From Phenylobacterium sp. (GTDB taxonomy: Bacteria; Pseudomonadota; Alphaproteobacteria; Caulobacterales; Caulobacteraceae), in contig JADBZH010000030.1 in NCBI GenBank assembly GCA_020402585.1, positions 1 to 64,000 on the forward strand: a DNA stretch of 64,000 bases, written 5' to 3'. Below are positions 25,535-33,867 of this stretch, piece after piece (position 1 is the first letter of the stretch; each line of letters opens with the position of its first letter). Both the position numbers and the translations under genes were made by a program. The notes below the pieces were generated by a model that ran no database searches, had not been told where the DNA came from, and worked only from the letters and a program-made list of their open reading frames with translations.

Positions 25535-26778
25535 AGGCGCCGTCCCCCACCGCCCTCATCCTCCTGGGCCTGGGCGGCGGCCTCGCCGCCGGCGCCGTCC
25601 TGCACGCCGTGGAGGCGCCCGGAGAGGTGGGCCTTGTCGCCGCTGCGGCGGCCCTCGGGGGCGTCTGGCTCGACGCCCTCCGCATGACCATCATTCCGCT
25701 GGTCTTCGCCCTCCTGGTCACCGGCATGGCGCGGGCGGCTGACGCGGTGGGGCGGGGCGGCCTGGCGGCGCGCGCCCTCCTGACCTTCGGCGGCGGCCTC
25801 CTATTGGCCACGACCCTCACAGCCCTGCTTACACCGGCCCTGCTGGCCGCCTGGCCCGCGCCGGGCGAGGCGGCGGCGGGCCTGCGGTCGACGGCGACAG
25901 GGATGGGCGCGGAGATCCCGCCGACCCCGCCCCTCTCGGAGTGGCTCAGCGCCTTCATCCCGGCCAATCCCTTCAAGGCCGCGGCCGATGGGGCCATGGC
26001 CTCCCTGGTGGTCTTCGCCTTGATCTTCGGATTGGCCGTCTCCCGACTCGACGCGGCGCGTCGGGACATGCTCGTCACGGTCTTCGACGGGGTTCAGGCG
26101 GCGATGATGGTGATCGTCCGCTGGGTCCTTGTCCTGGCGCCCGGCGGCGTCTTCCTCCTGGCCCTCACCGTGGGGGCTCGGACCGGCTTCGGCGCCGTGG
26201 GCCTGCTGGGCCATTATGTGGTCGTCGTCAGCCTGATGTGCCTGATGGCCGGCGCCCTCGGCCTCATCGCGGCCCTGGCCGGCGGGCGGACCCCGCCCCG
26301 CGACCTGGCCGGCGCCATGGCGCCGGTGGGCGCCATGGCCATCTCCACCCAGTCCTCCCTGGCCTGCCTGCCTGTCATGCTGGCGGCCTGCGCCCGGCTG
26401 GGGATCCCGGAGCGGGTCAGCGGCCTTGTCCTGCCCATGGGCGTGGCCCTCTTCCGGATCACCAGCCCGGCCGGAAACCTGGCGGTGGCCCTCTATGTGG
26501 CTCACCTCTACGGGGTCACCCTCGCCCCGTCCCAGGTGGCCGCCGGGGTGCTGGTGGCGGCCCTGGTCAGCCTTGCAGCGGTGGGGGTGGCGAGCTCGGT
26601 GACCTTCTTCACCACCCTGGTCCCCATCTTCATCAGCCTCGGCCTGCCCATGGAGCTCCTCCCCCTGCTGCTGGCGGTGGAGACCTTCCCGGATTTCTCG
26701 CGCACCCTCGGCAATGTCGCCGGGCACGTGGGCGTCACGGCCTGGGCGGCGCGCTGGCGTCGGGCGGGCGCCGCTTGA
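25531..26778 (+). CDS. Dicarboxylate/amino acid:cation symporter (DAACS family)
   Basis: A 415-residue membrane protein of the glutamate/aspartate transporter type (GltP/DctA-like). The N-terminus has LDALRMTIIPLVFALLVTGMARAAD, the re-entrant loops show the STQSSLACLPVM motif (serine-rich HP1), and the C-terminal half has GVALFRITSPAGNLAVALYVAHLYG (the NMDGT-like HP2 region reads FRITSPAGN, so the usual NMDGT motif is altered). GTG at 25531 overlaps the hisE stop by 4 bp. Substrate unknown; the coupling to hisE may suggest an amino acid or precursor. The 3' end overlaps the convergent smr gene by 44 bp. Confidence 0.87.
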   Translation: MKAPSPTALILLGLGGGLAAGAVLHAVEAPGEVGLVAAAAALGGVWLDALRMTIIPLVFALLVTGMARAADAVGRGGLAARALLTFGGGLLLATTLTALLTPALLAAWPAPGEAAAGLRSTATGMGAEIPPTPPLSEWLSAFIPANPFKAAADGAMASLVVFALIFGLAVSRLDAARRDMLVTVFDGVQAAMMVIVRWVLVLAPGGVFLLALTVGARTGFGAVGLLGHYVVVVSLMCLMAGALGLIAALAGGRTPPRDLAGAMAPVGAMAISTQSSLACLPVMLAACARLGIPERVSGLVLPMGVALFRITSPAGNLAVALYVAHLYGVTLAPSQVAAGVLVAALVSLAAVGVASSVTFFTTLVPIFISLGLPMELLPLLLAVETFPDFSRTLGNVAGHVGVTAWAARWRRAGAA

Positions 26779-27286
26779 GGGCGATATAGAGGGCGCCTTC
26801 GCCCCCATGCCGTCGGTGCGCCTCCGAGATGCCCGCCACAACCGCCTGGAGGTGCGGGGCCGCCAGCCATTCCGGCGTCAGGCGGCGGAGAACGCCGTCG
26901 CCCCGGACGCCCTTACCCGTGATGACGAGCACCGCGCGCAGGCCGTCGCGCCAGCACTCCAGGACAAACCGCTCCAGGGTCGCCCGGGCGGCGTCCTGGC
27001 CCAGGCCGTGGAGATCGATGTGGGCGCCGATGGGATCCCGCTCTCGTGAGATGCGCCGCCGGCGCGCGGGCTCCAGGGCCTTGGGGCCGGCCTCCGGTGC
27101 GGGCTTCCGGCTCGCTGACGAGACCGCCACCCGGAGGGGAGGGCCGGCGGGGTCCGGCGCCGGCAGGGCCTCGCCAGGGCCGGGGGGCGGCGTGGCGGGG
27201 GCGCTGGCCCGCCCGGGCAGGGGGTGCACAGTGGAGGTCACCTGCGACCAGAGCCGGGACTCCTCGGGGCGGAGCGGACGCCTCAT
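26735..27286 (-). CDS. Smr-domain protein
   Basis: A 183-residue protein with a Pro/Ala-rich, probably unstructured first 90 residues and a C-terminal Smr domain: IDLHGLGQDAARATLERFVLECWRDGLRAVLVITGKG, then LRRLTPEW and HRRHGGEGALYIALKRR. The HGLG and GKG motifs correspond to the DLHG and TGKG motifs of Smr nucleases. The domain is linked to MutS2-type nucleic acid cleavage; here it stands alone. The start overlaps the mltA stop by 4 bp, as part of a Tim44-mltA-smr transcript. Confidence 0.85.
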   Translation of the reverse strand: MRRPLRPEESRLWSQVTSTVHPLPGRASAPATPPPGPGEALPAPDPAGPPLRVAVSSASRKPAPEAGPKALEPARRRRISRERDPIGAHIDLHGLGQDAARATLERFVLECWRDGLRAVLVITGKGVRGDGVLRRLTPEWLAAPHLQAVVAGISEAHRRHGGEGALYIALKRRPPDASAPPRP

Positions 27287-28404
27287 GGGCGGGGGACGAG
27301 TCTGTAGAGCCTCAGGACATGCCGGATCCGGCCGGCCTCCAGACCGGCTTCCGCGCCCTGGCCGAGGTACAGGTCCGCACGGATGGGTCCGCGGATGGCG
27401 CCGCCGGTATCGAGGGCGGTGACAAGCCGCCGGTAGGTGGGGAAGGCGCCGGCCAGGATCGGGCTGCGGGCGTCGATCCAGTAAACGTCCCCGGCGGTAT
27501 GCAGGGACAGGTCGACGGCGATGGCGCGGCCGGGCGGCAGGGGAACGGCCGCCGCCCCCCGCGGGGGCAGGCCGTCCTCTTTGGCGAGCCGGAAAAAGAC
27601 GTAGCGCGGATTGAGGGCCATGATCTCCGCCGCCCCGGGGCCCCTGTTGGCGGCGAGCCAGGCGCGGATGCCCTCCGCCGAGGTCTGGCCGGCCTCCAGA
27701 AGGCCGCGCTCGCGCATGGCGTTGGCCACGCCGGAGAAGGGCTGGCTGTTGGTCCCGGCGAAGACCGCGCGCTCGGGGGGGCCCTCGGGGAAGATCAGGG
27801 TGCCGGAGCCCTGGATCTGGAGGAAGAACTTGTCCTCCGGCTGCAGCCAGGCCAGGGCGTCGGAGGGGGGTCGGGCCTCTATGGCCGCGCGGTCAGGATA
27901 GCGGCCGCCCTCGGGGGGAAGGTCTGCGGGAGGCGGCCGCAGGGGGGCGGAAAAGGTCTCGTCCGGGACCCGGCGGGCCTCGTACACCGGGGCGAAATAG
28001 CCGGTCAGGACACCCTCGCCGGGCAGAGGCTGGGCCAGGAATCGCGTCTCGAAGAAGGTCCTCGCCTCGTCGGCGTCGAGGAGGTCCACCGCCATGGCGG
28101 CGCGGCAGGCGGCGGCGAAGGCGGGCAGCCGTCGGACCGGGCAGATCGCCCGCCAGCCCTCGAAGGCGGCGACGTGATCCTCCTCCGCCCAGCCGGGCAG
28201 CTCGCCCAGTTCGATGGCGGCCGCCTCCGGCCTTGGCGGCGCGGGCGGTGTCGGGAGGAGGGGCCCTGGAAGGGGGGGGCTGGGGAGAGGGAGAGGGCGC
28301 GTCGCCGGCGCCGGAGGGGTCGGCGCCGGGCGCTGGGCTCCCGGGGAGGCGCAGGCGGCGACCAGCAGCAGCCCGGCCAGGGCGATCAGGCCGGGAACCC
28401 GCAC
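27283..28404 (-). CDS. mltA: Membrane-bound lytic murein transglycosylase A
   Basis: A 373-residue lipoprotein that cleaves peptidoglycan glycan strands with 1,6-anhydro product formation. The leader MRVPGLIALAGLLLVAACAS has a lipobox (VAAC), followed by a long Pro/Ala-rich linker. MltA-specific segments are GVLTGYFAPVYEARRVPD (about 150-168), LQIQGSGTLIFPEGP and ARSPILAGAFPTYRRLVTALDTGGAIRGPIRADLYLGQG, including the 3D-domain catalytic Asp in DTGGAI/ADLYLG. Adjacent genes are the Tim44-like gene (3 bp) and smr (overlap). Confidence 0.93.
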   Translation of the reverse strand: MRVPGLIALAGLLLVAACASPGAQRPAPTPPAPATRPLPLPSPPLPGPLLPTPPAPPRPEAAAIELGELPGWAEEDHVAAFEGWRAICPVRRLPAFAAACRAAMAVDLLDADEARTFFETRFLAQPLPGEGVLTGYFAPVYEARRVPDETFSAPLRPPPADLPPEGGRYPDRAAIEARPPSDALAWLQPEDKFFLQIQGSGTLIFPEGPPERAVFAGTNSQPFSGVANAMRERGLLEAGQTSAEGIRAWLAANRGPGAAEIMALNPRYVFFRLAKEDGLPPRGAAAVPLPPGRAIAVDLSLHTAGDVYWIDARSPILAGAFPTYRRLVTALDTGGAIRGPIRADLYLGQGAEAGLEAGRIRHVLRLYRLVPRP

Positions 28405-28407
28405 GGA

Positions 28408-29028
28408 TCAGGCCTCGGCGACGTCGACGCCGGCCAGGCGCCAGGCGCCGTCCCGGTCCGCAAGGTTGCGCTCGAAGGTCCAGAGCTCGGCTGTCCGCCG
28501 GTGCACGACCCGGGGCTCGGCATCCCCCGACGCCTTCTGGGTCTGGACCAACTCGCCGAGGAAACGGACCCCGATGCGGACCGTGTCGCCGTCGAAGTCG
28601 ACGGTCTCGACATCGGAGCGGGGCGGCTGAGGCATGTCCACGCCTTCCTCACGGCCTGCGGCCTCCCGTTCCGAGATCCCGGCCTCGAAGGCCTTGCGGA
28701 CATCTTCGGTCAGCAGGGGCGCCAGGGAATCCCGATCGCCGGCGGCATAGGCCGTGACGATCGTCCGGTAGCTGTTGCGGGTGCTGGCCAGGAAGACCTG
28801 GGGATCAAAGCTGGGGTCGCGCGCCCGCACCGCCGAAAGCCCCGAGGGGGTTTCCTCCAGAGGGGCCGGTTCGGTCGTCAGGGGCACGGCGGGGCGGCGC
28901 ACGGCGCCCGCGGGCTCCGGCCGGGCCGCGCCCTCTTCAGGCTGGCGGCCCATCCGGCGGCCGAGCACGGCGTAGAGCTGCAACAAGGCCACAGCGGCGA
29001 CAAGGGCGAGGAGGATGAGCTGGAGCAC
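28408..29028 (-). CDS. Tim44-like membrane-anchored protein
   Basis: A 206-residue protein with one N-terminal membrane helix (LQLILLALVAAVALLQLYAVLGRR), a linker, then a Tim44-like domain: VFLASTRNSYRTIVTAYAAGDRDSLAPLLTEDVRKAFEAGI ... FLGELVQT ... RTAELWTFERNLADRDGAWRLAG. Bacterial Tim44-like proteins have poorly known roles. GTG at 29028 gives the usual short N-terminus, but its ribosome-binding site is weak. The neighbours secB (export chaperone) and mltA are consistent with an envelope role. Confidence 0.85.
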   Translation of the reverse strand: MLQLILLALVAAVALLQLYAVLGRRMGRQPEEGAARPEPAGAVRRPAVPLTTEPAPLEETPSGLSAVRARDPSFDPQVFLASTRNSYRTIVTAYAAGDRDSLAPLLTEDVRKAFEAGISEREAAGREEGVDMPQPPRSDVETVDFDGDTVRIGVRFLGELVQTQKASGDAEPRVVHRRTAELWTFERNLADRDGAWRLAGVDVAEA

Positions 29029-29197
29029 GGCTGGGTTCAGGTCGCTTTGGTCATGGGTTTCAGTGACAATATAGAGGCATATTCCCCGCGCGTCAGGGGC
29101 TGGGACCCGAGATTGCGCAGGGAACGGCCTCATGATAGCCAGCCCCGCCGGTTTGAAGGCCGCTCCGGGCGGTCCTAGGCCCAGACGGAGCCCCCGA

Positions 29198-29692
29198 ATG
29201 TCCGACGCAGAATCCCTCCCCGCCGCCGCCCCTGGCGGCTCCACTGAGCCCGGGATCCGGATTCTCGCCCAGTTCGTCCGGGACCTGTCCTTCGAGAACC
29301 CCCGGGCGCCCGACATCCTTCGCGCCGGAGGAAGCCAGCCTCAGATCGACATGGGCGTCGAGATGAACGCCCGGGGTCGCGAGGACGGCCTGTTCGAGGT
29401 GGACCTGAAGCTCTCGGCCCGCGCGTCCCGCGAAGACGGCCCGGTCTTTGTGGTGGAGCTGGTCTATGGCGGTCTCTTCGCCGTCGACGGGGTGTCCGCC
29501 GAGAACCTCGAGCCGGTCCTGCTGGTCGAATGCCCCAGGTTCCTCTTCCCCTTCGCCCGGCGGATCATCGCGGATGTGACCGCGGACGGGAGCTTCCCGC
29601 CCCTGATGCTGGACCCGATCGATTTCGGCGCTGTCTACATGGCCCGCAAGGCCGAGGCTGAGTCCATGGGCGTGGTGGTCGGTTCGGCCTGA
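29198..29692 (+). CDS. secB: Protein-export chaperone SecB
   Basis: A 164-residue tetrameric chaperone that keeps preproteins export-competent and delivers them to SecA. Motifs: [84 protein letters not shown] at 29198 is preceded by ACGGAG with seven bases spacing; an upstream in-frame ATG at 29132 would add a basic, unrelated stretch. It diverges from the Tim44-like gene and is convergent with dnaQ. Confidence 0.96.
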   Translation: MSDAESLPAAAPGGSTEPGIRILAQFVRDLSFENPRAPDILRAGGSQPQIDMGVEMNARGREDGLFEVDLKLSARASREDGPVFVVELVYGGLFAVDGVSAENLEPVLLVECPRFLFPFARRIIADVTADGSFPPLMLDPIDFGAVYMARKAEAESMGVVVGSA

Positions 29693-29704
29693 GGCCGGCC
29701 TCCC

Positions 29705-30403
29705 TTACAGCCAGGCCTTCCAGAGCTCTGACTTCACGGTTCCCAGGACGAACTCAGCATGGGCGGCGCGCTCGGTCTCCGAGGAGCGCAGGGCCAGGGG
29801 CCGGGGCCGGGGCCCGTAGTCGGTCGGCGACCCCGGGACGACCTGACCTGGGGTCTTGGCCACCGTCAGCTCCAGCCCGCGCTCCCGCCCGCCGCTCAAC
29901 TCAAGGTAGACCGCCGCGAGCAGGCGGGCGTCGATGAGGGCGCCGTGCTTCTCCCGCTCCGAGAGGGAGATGCGGAACCGCTTGCAGAGGGCGTCGAGGG
30001 AGTTCTGCATCCCCGGGAAACGCCGCCGCGCCAGGGCGAGGGTGTCCACCCAGCGCGGTTCGGGGAGGTCGGGAAGGCCGGCCAGGCCCAGCTCCCAGTT
30101 CACGAAGGCCCGGTCGAAGGCGGCGTTGTGCGCCACCAGGGGGGCCTCGCCGACAAACTCCAGGAAGGCGTGCGCCACCTCCGGGTCCGCGAACCGCGGC
30201 TTGCCCTTCAGGAAGGCGGCGGACAGGCCGTGGACCCGCTCGGCGTCGGCGGGCATGTCCCGCTCAGGGTCGATGTAGGCGTGAAAGCTCCGCCCGGTGG
30301 GCAGGAAGTCCTCGATCTCCAGGGCGGCGATCTCGACCAGGCGATGACCGAGGTGCGGCTCGAATCCTGTGGTCTCGGTGTCGAGGACAATCTCGCGGGG
30401 CAT
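29705..30403 (-). CDS. dnaQ: DNA polymerase III epsilon subunit
   Basis: A 232-residue proofreading 3'-5' exonuclease. The three DEDDh exonuclease motifs are clear: VLDTETTGFEP (Asp, Glu), NAAFDRAFVNWEL and HGALIDARLLA. The C-terminal region after about residue 180 is short and low-complexity, where the alpha-subunit contact should be. It lies 31 bp downstream of coaE in the operon ppsR-maf-aroE-coaE-dnaQ, oriented away from the presumed origin. Confidence 0.95.
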   Translation of the reverse strand: MPREIVLDTETTGFEPHLGHRLVEIAALEIEDFLPTGRSFHAYIDPERDMPADAERVHGLSAAFLKGKPRFADPEVAHAFLEFVGEAPLVAHNAAFDRAFVNWELGLAGLPDLPEPRWVDTLALARRRFPGMQNSLDALCKRFRISLSEREKHGALIDARLLAAVYLELSGGRERGLELTVAKTPGQVVPGSPTDYGPRPRPLALRSSETERAAHAEFVLGTVKSELWKAWL

Positions 30404-30434
30404 GGGTCCGCAATGCCCTGTTTCGGCTCCGCCT

Positions 30435-31058
30435 TCAATCGGCAGGCGACGCCCGGCGGGAGCGGAAGGCGGGATCGCGCACCGCCGCCAGCACCTGGGC
30501 GACGGCCGCCCGCGCGGCCTCCAGGCCCTGACCGGTGTCGATGACGAAATCGGCCCTTTCGCGCTTCTGGGCGTCGGGCGTCTGGCGGGCGAGGATGGCG
30601 TCCAGCCGCTCGGGCGTCATGCCCTCCCGGGCGAGGACCCGGGTCCTCTGGACCTCTGCGGGCGCCGTGACCACGACGACGGCGTCCATGTTCCGCTCCC
30701 CGCCCGTCTCAAAAAGGAGGGGGATGTCAAAGACCAGGATGTCCGCGCCGGAGGCTTCGGCCTGCGCATGGAAGGCCAGGCGGTCACGGCCGAGGAGGGG
30801 GTGGACGACGGCGTTCAGCCGGGTCATGGCCGCGTCGTCACCCAGGACCCGGAGCCGGAGGGCCTCACGGTCCACCGCCCCGTCCCGGGTGACCCCAGGA
30901 AAGGCCGCCTCAAGGGGTTCGACCGCCGCTCCCCCCCGGACATAGAGGTCCGCCACGGCGGCGTCGGCGTCGTATACGGGCACGCCCGCCTCACGGAACA
31001 TCTGGGCGGTCGTGGACTTGCCCATGCCGATGGAGCCGGTCAGGCCGATATGGATCAT
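30435..31058 (-). CDS. coaE: Dephospho-CoA kinase
   Basis: A 207-residue P-loop kinase catalysing the final step of coenzyme A synthesis. It begins [33 protein letters not shown]: the P-loop (GSIGMGKST) and the Asp in DADA are both present, followed by the LID-type segment [23 protein letters not shown]. It overlaps aroE by 4 bp (ATGA). Monocistronic control is unlikely. Confidence 0.96.
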   Translation of the reverse strand: MIHIGLTGSIGMGKSTTAQMFREAGVPVYDADAAVADLYVRGGAAVEPLEAAFPGVTRDGAVDREALRLRVLGDDAAMTRLNAVVHPLLGRDRLAFHAQAEASGADILVFDIPLLFETGGERNMDAVVVVTAPAEVQRTRVLAREGMTPERLDAILARQTPDAQKRERADFVIDTGQGLEAARAAVAQVLAAVRDPAFRSRRASPAD

Positions 31059-31909
31059 GTCGCCTCTCCAAGGATGCGCAGGACAATGCCCCGGACGTCA
31101 GGTTCCGCCGGGGGCGGGCAGCCGAAGAAGGCCTCGAAGGCGGGCCGGGCCTGGCCGATGAGCATGTCGAGGCCGTCCACGGTCGCCAGCCCCCGGGCGG
31201 CGGCGGCCTCCAGGAAGGGTGTCCGCAGGGGCTTGTAGGTCATGTCCATGGCCACGGCGCCGGCAGGGGCGCCCGAGAGGTCCGGCGGCGGCGGGGCGTC
31301 GGGCCCAAGCCCGGCGGAGCTGGCGTTGATGAGGGCTGCGGCGCCGTCGAGGGCGAGCGCCGCGTCATCCAGGTCCAGCGCCTTCACCCGGCCCCCGAGG
31401 GCCTGGGCGACCGCTTCGGCCCGGGCGCGGGTCCGGTTGAGGATGCGCACCTCCGGGCAGCCCGCCTCGAGGAAGGCGGCGGCCGCACCCCGGGCCGCGC
31501 CGCCAGCCCCGTAGAGGACCAGGGGCCCGCTCCCGGGACGAAAGCCCGGCGCCTGCCGGGCGAAGGCGTAGAGAAGGCCCTCTCCGTCGGTGTTGTCTGC
31601 GCGGACGGTCCCGTCCTCCCCGAAGACGAGGACATTGGCGGCGCCTGCAGCCCGGGCGCGGGGGGAGACCTGGTCCGCCGCCGCCAAGGCGTCGGTCTTG
31701 AAGGGCAGGGTGACGTTGAGGCCGGCCAGGGACCCGCCCCGGAAACCCTCGATAAGGGCGGAGAAACGCTCCGGGGCGACGTTGAAGGCGACATAGGCGC
31801 CATCCAGCCCCGCCGCCTCCAGCCAGGCGTTGTGGAGAACCGGGCTCAGGGAATGGCGGATGGGGTGGCCAACCACCCCGGCCAGCCGAGTGGCGGCGGT
31901 CAGCCTCAT
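31055..31909 (-). CDS. aroE: Shikimate dehydrogenase
   Basis: A 284-residue enzyme reducing 3-dehydroshikimate in aromatic amino acid synthesis. It shows [24 protein letters not shown], the catalytic lysine in [16 protein letters not shown], and the nucleotide-binding loop [20 protein letters not shown] followed by [10 protein letters not shown], suggesting NADPH. It overlaps both maf and coaE by 4 bp each, indicating translational coupling. Confidence 0.95.
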   Translation of the reverse strand: MRLTAATRLAGVVGHPIRHSLSPVLHNAWLEAAGLDGAYVAFNVAPERFSALIEGFRGGSLAGLNVTLPFKTDALAAADQVSPRARAAGAANVLVFGEDGTVRADNTDGEGLLYAFARQAPGFRPGSGPLVLYGAGGAARGAAAAFLEAGCPEVRILNRTRARAEAVAQALGGRVKALDLDDAALALDGAAALINASSAGLGPDAPPPPDLSGAPAGAVAMDMTYKPLRTPFLEAAAARGLATVDGLDMLIGQARPAFEAFFGCPPPAEPDVRGIVLRILGEAT

Positions 31910-32505
31910 GGGATCAGGACCCCTTCCCGCCGCAAGAGCTCCAGCAGGCCGGTCAGGGGAAGGCCGAGTATGGTGAAATAGTCTCCGCGGATCTCGCTGA
32001 AGAGCTGGACCCCCGGACCCTCCAGGCGGTAGGCGCCCACCGAGCTCAGGAGGGCGCCCGCATCCGCCTCAAGATAATGCGCCAGGAAGGTGTCGCTGAA
32101 GGCGCGCATGGCCAGTTCCGCGGTGGACAGGGTCTCCCACAACACCTCGCCCTCCCGGGCGACGGCCACGGCCGCGTGAAGGGCGTGGGTCCGGCCGCGC
32201 ATGGCCCTCAGACGGGCGGCGGCCTGGTCCATGTCAACGGGCTTGTCATGCAGCCGCCCCTCGAAATCCAGGGTCTGGTCGGCGCCGATCACCAGGCCGG
32301 GCCTGTTCCTGGAGACCGCCAGGGCCTTCTCCCGGGCCAGGGCGGCGGCCACCTCGGCTGGCCCGGCCCCCCGGCCGAGGAGCTGCGTCTTGATGACATC
32401 CTCGTCGACGCCGGAATCCTCGGTGGCGAAGGGAACCCCCGCGCCCCTCAGGATCGCGGACCGGGCGGCGCTCTTGGAAGCGAGGGTGACCGGCGGAGCC
32501 TTCAC
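31906..32505 (-). CDS. Maf-family nucleoside triphosphate pyrophosphatase
   Basis: A 199-residue house-cleaning pyrophosphatase of the Maf/YhdE/YceF family. LASKSAARSAILRGAGVPF (residues about 8-26) is the nucleotide-binding signature, and VIGADQTLDFEGRLHDKPVDMDQAAARLRAMRGRTH carries the acidic residues. Whether it prefers dTTP/UTP or m7GTP is not clear. It overlaps ppsR and aroE by 4 bp. Confidence 0.93.
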   Translation of the reverse strand: MKAPPVTLASKSAARSAILRGAGVPFATEDSGVDEDVIKTQLLGRGAGPAEVAAALAREKALAVSRNRPGLVIGADQTLDFEGRLHDKPVDMDQAAARLRAMRGRTHALHAAVAVAREGEVLWETLSTAELAMRAFSDTFLAHYLEADAGALLSSVGAYRLEGPGVQLFSEIRGDYFTILGLPLTGLLELLRREGVLIP

Positions 32506-33350
32506 GGGCTGATCTCCATGGCCGGGCGGTTGGACTGGAGAAGGTTGAGGATCGCCGCGGCGGTCTCCTCGACGGAGCGACGGGTCACATCAATCACCGG
32601 CCAACCCTGGCGTTCATAGAGGCGGCGGGCCTGGACCACCTCCTCGCGGACGGCCTCCATGTCCGTGTAGGCGGTATCCCGCGACTCCTTGAGGGAAAGA
32701 AGGCGATTGCGGCGGATCTGGATCAGGCGGTCCGGGGAAATGGTCAGCCCCACCACCAGGGCGGAGGACAGCCGGGTCAGGGCTTCGGGGACCGGACGAC
32801 CCGGCACCAGGGGGAAGTTGGCGGCGCGAATCCCACGGTGCGCGAGATAGATGCAGGTGGGTGTCTTGGACGTTCGCGAGACGCCGACCAGGACCACGTC
32901 GGCCTGGTCCAGCTCCTGCCCGCCCTGGCCGTCGTCGTGGCCGATGGCGTAGTTCAGGGCGTCCATCCGGTTGAAATAGTCGGTGTCGAGGGCGTGCTGG
33001 GCCCCCACCCTCCGGGTGAGCGCCGCGCCCAGATACCGGGACAGGGCGGACACCAGGGGATCCAGGGCGGCGATGCAGGGCATGTCCAGGCGCCTGCACC
33101 CCTCCTCCAGGGCCGCACGGAGCGTGTCGTCGACGATGGTGTGCATGACCATCCCCGGGGCGTCCTCTATGTCGGCCAGGGCGCGCTCCAGCTGCCGGGG
33201 CGACCGGACGAGGGCGTAATAGTGCTCGATCGGCAGGACATTCTCGAACCGCGCGCAGACCGCCCGGGCCATGGCGTTGAGCGTCTCCCCGGTGGAGTCC
33301 GACACCAGATGGACATGGAAGAAGGTGGCGTAGCGGGAGGAGGTGCTCAT
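32502..33350 (-). CDS. ppsR: Pyruvate,phosphate dikinase regulatory protein (PPSR-type bifunctional kinase/pyrophosphorylase)
   Basis: A 282-residue DUF299-family protein that reversibly phosphorylates PPDK or PEP synthetase. The N-terminus FHVHLVSDSTGETLNAMARAVCARFEN and the nucleotide-binding loop GVSRTSKTPTCIYLAHRGIRAANFPLVPG are family signatures. ATG at 33350 begins just outside the origin region; the longer open frame to 33614 would run through DnaA, CtrA and other sites and is rejected. Its head-to-head position with hemE flanks the origin in the same way as in Caulobacter. Confidence 0.9.
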   Translation of the reverse strand: MSTSSRYATFFHVHLVSDSTGETLNAMARAVCARFENVLPIEHYYALVRSPRQLERALADIEDAPGMVMHTIVDDTLRAALEEGCRRLDMPCIAALDPLVSALSRYLGAALTRRVGAQHALDTDYFNRMDALNYAIGHDDGQGGQELDQADVVLVGVSRTSKTPTCIYLAHRGIRAANFPLVPGRPVPEALTRLSSALVVGLTISPDRLIQIRRNRLLSLKESRDTAYTDMEAVREEVVQARRLYERQGWPVIDVTRRSVEETAAAILNLLQSNRPAMEISP

Positions 33351-33546
33351 TCGGGGCTCGACGCTCAGGTCGGATTCGGGGCTCGGGGCGGGGAGGCTCT
33401 GGTGGATTTCTGGGGATGAAACTGTCAACGCCTTCTTAGCCCAAGTCCCCAGACATGGGGAGAAAACCGGACGCGCGACGGCGGCTCGCGGGCCTTGCTC
33501 CAAACCCGGGCGTAAACCCTGCCTTCCGTCCACGACCTGGTCCCCT

Positions 33547-33565
33547 TGTGGACAGCCTGTCCACA
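33547..33565. promoter_or_regulatory. Inverted pair of DnaA-box-like sites
   Basis: TGTGGACAG-C-CTGTCCACA is a perfect 9-bp inverted repeat around one base. Each half, CTGTCCACA, matches the DnaA box TTATCCACA at seven of nine positions with the TCCACA core intact. It is immediately followed by the CtrA-like site. Confidence 0.65.
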
Positions 33566-33567
33566 GG

Positions 33568-33583
33568 GTTAACGAAATCCTAA
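33568..33583 (-). promoter_or_regulatory. CtrA-binding-site-like sequence in the origin
   Basis: The minus strand reads TTAG-GATTTCG-TTAAC, matching the CtrA consensus TTAA-N7-TTAAC at eight of nine defined positions. It starts three bases after the DnaA-box pair, so CtrA binding could block DnaA, as known for Caulobacter Cori. Known for Caulobacter; inferred here. Confidence 0.65.
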
Positions 33584-33606
33584 TCAGGCAGGGTCTTCGG
33601 GGAAGG

Positions 33607-33615
33607 TTCTCCACA
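33607..33615 (+). promoter_or_regulatory. DnaA-box-like site
   Basis: TTCTCCACA matches TTATCCACA at eight of nine positions and is the best single DnaA box in the region. It is 12 bp to the left of the AT-rich tract expected to unwind. Confidence 0.65.
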
Positions 33616-33640
33616 GGAGAGCCATCATCTTTGTTAATTT

Positions 33641-33653
33641 AATCAATAACTTG
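33641..33653 (+). promoter_or_regulatory. IHF consensus site in the AT-rich tract
   Basis: AATCAATAACTTG fits the IHF consensus WATCAANNNNTTR at every defined position. It lies at the end of the AT-rich stretch (33628-33652), an outlier in this GC-rich sequence, and is consistent with DNA bending near an origin-opening element. Confidence 0.6.
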
Positions 33654-33867
33654 CCAGCTTTCAACAAGCGGGCTCAGGCAATCGGCGAGAAGGTTGACCA
33701 TCCGGTGGGAAACAGCGTGAAGACGTCTTTTGTCAGACTCTTCTCCCCGGCTTGAGGCCCGCCTTCTTCCTTCACTACCTGAAAAAGAAAGCTTGGAAGG
33801 TGAAGTAAGACGATCTGTCCGAACACCGGCGCTTGAGCCAGAGGGCCCGCCGGGGTTTAAGGACGAC

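Larger units (their letters stand above)
33351..33867. other. Putative chromosomal replication origin (Cori-like)
   Basis: This 517-bp gene-free stretch lies between the divergent genes ppsR and hemE, the position of Cori in Caulobacter. It contains DnaA-box-like sites at 33547-33565 and 33607-33615, TCCCCA/TGGGGA hexamers (W-box-like) at 33411-33416, 33446-33451 and 33456-33461, a CtrA site at 33568-33583, an AT-rich tract at 33628-33652 overlapping a perfect IHF consensus at 33641-33653, and GANTC sites at 33373-33377 and 33736-33740. Genes on both sides point away from it. The right half (33660-33867) should also hold the hemE promoter, which I could not define with confidence. Confidence 0.85.

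Noticed and set aside
29035..29054. Five-codon frame (MTKAT) ahead of the Tim44-like gene
   Set aside because: Too short to support; no ribosome-binding site or attenuator structure seen.
33634..33650. Second CtrA site in the AT-rich tract (TTAATTTAATCAATAAC)
   Set aside because: The two half-sites are misspaced for TTAA-N7-TTAAC; the sequence is better explained as an IHF site plus AT-rich unwinding region.
33730..33867. 46-codon N-terminal extension of hemE
   Set aside because: The extension crosses the origin right arm, shows no HemE similarity, and a good ribosome-binding site precedes ATG at 33868.
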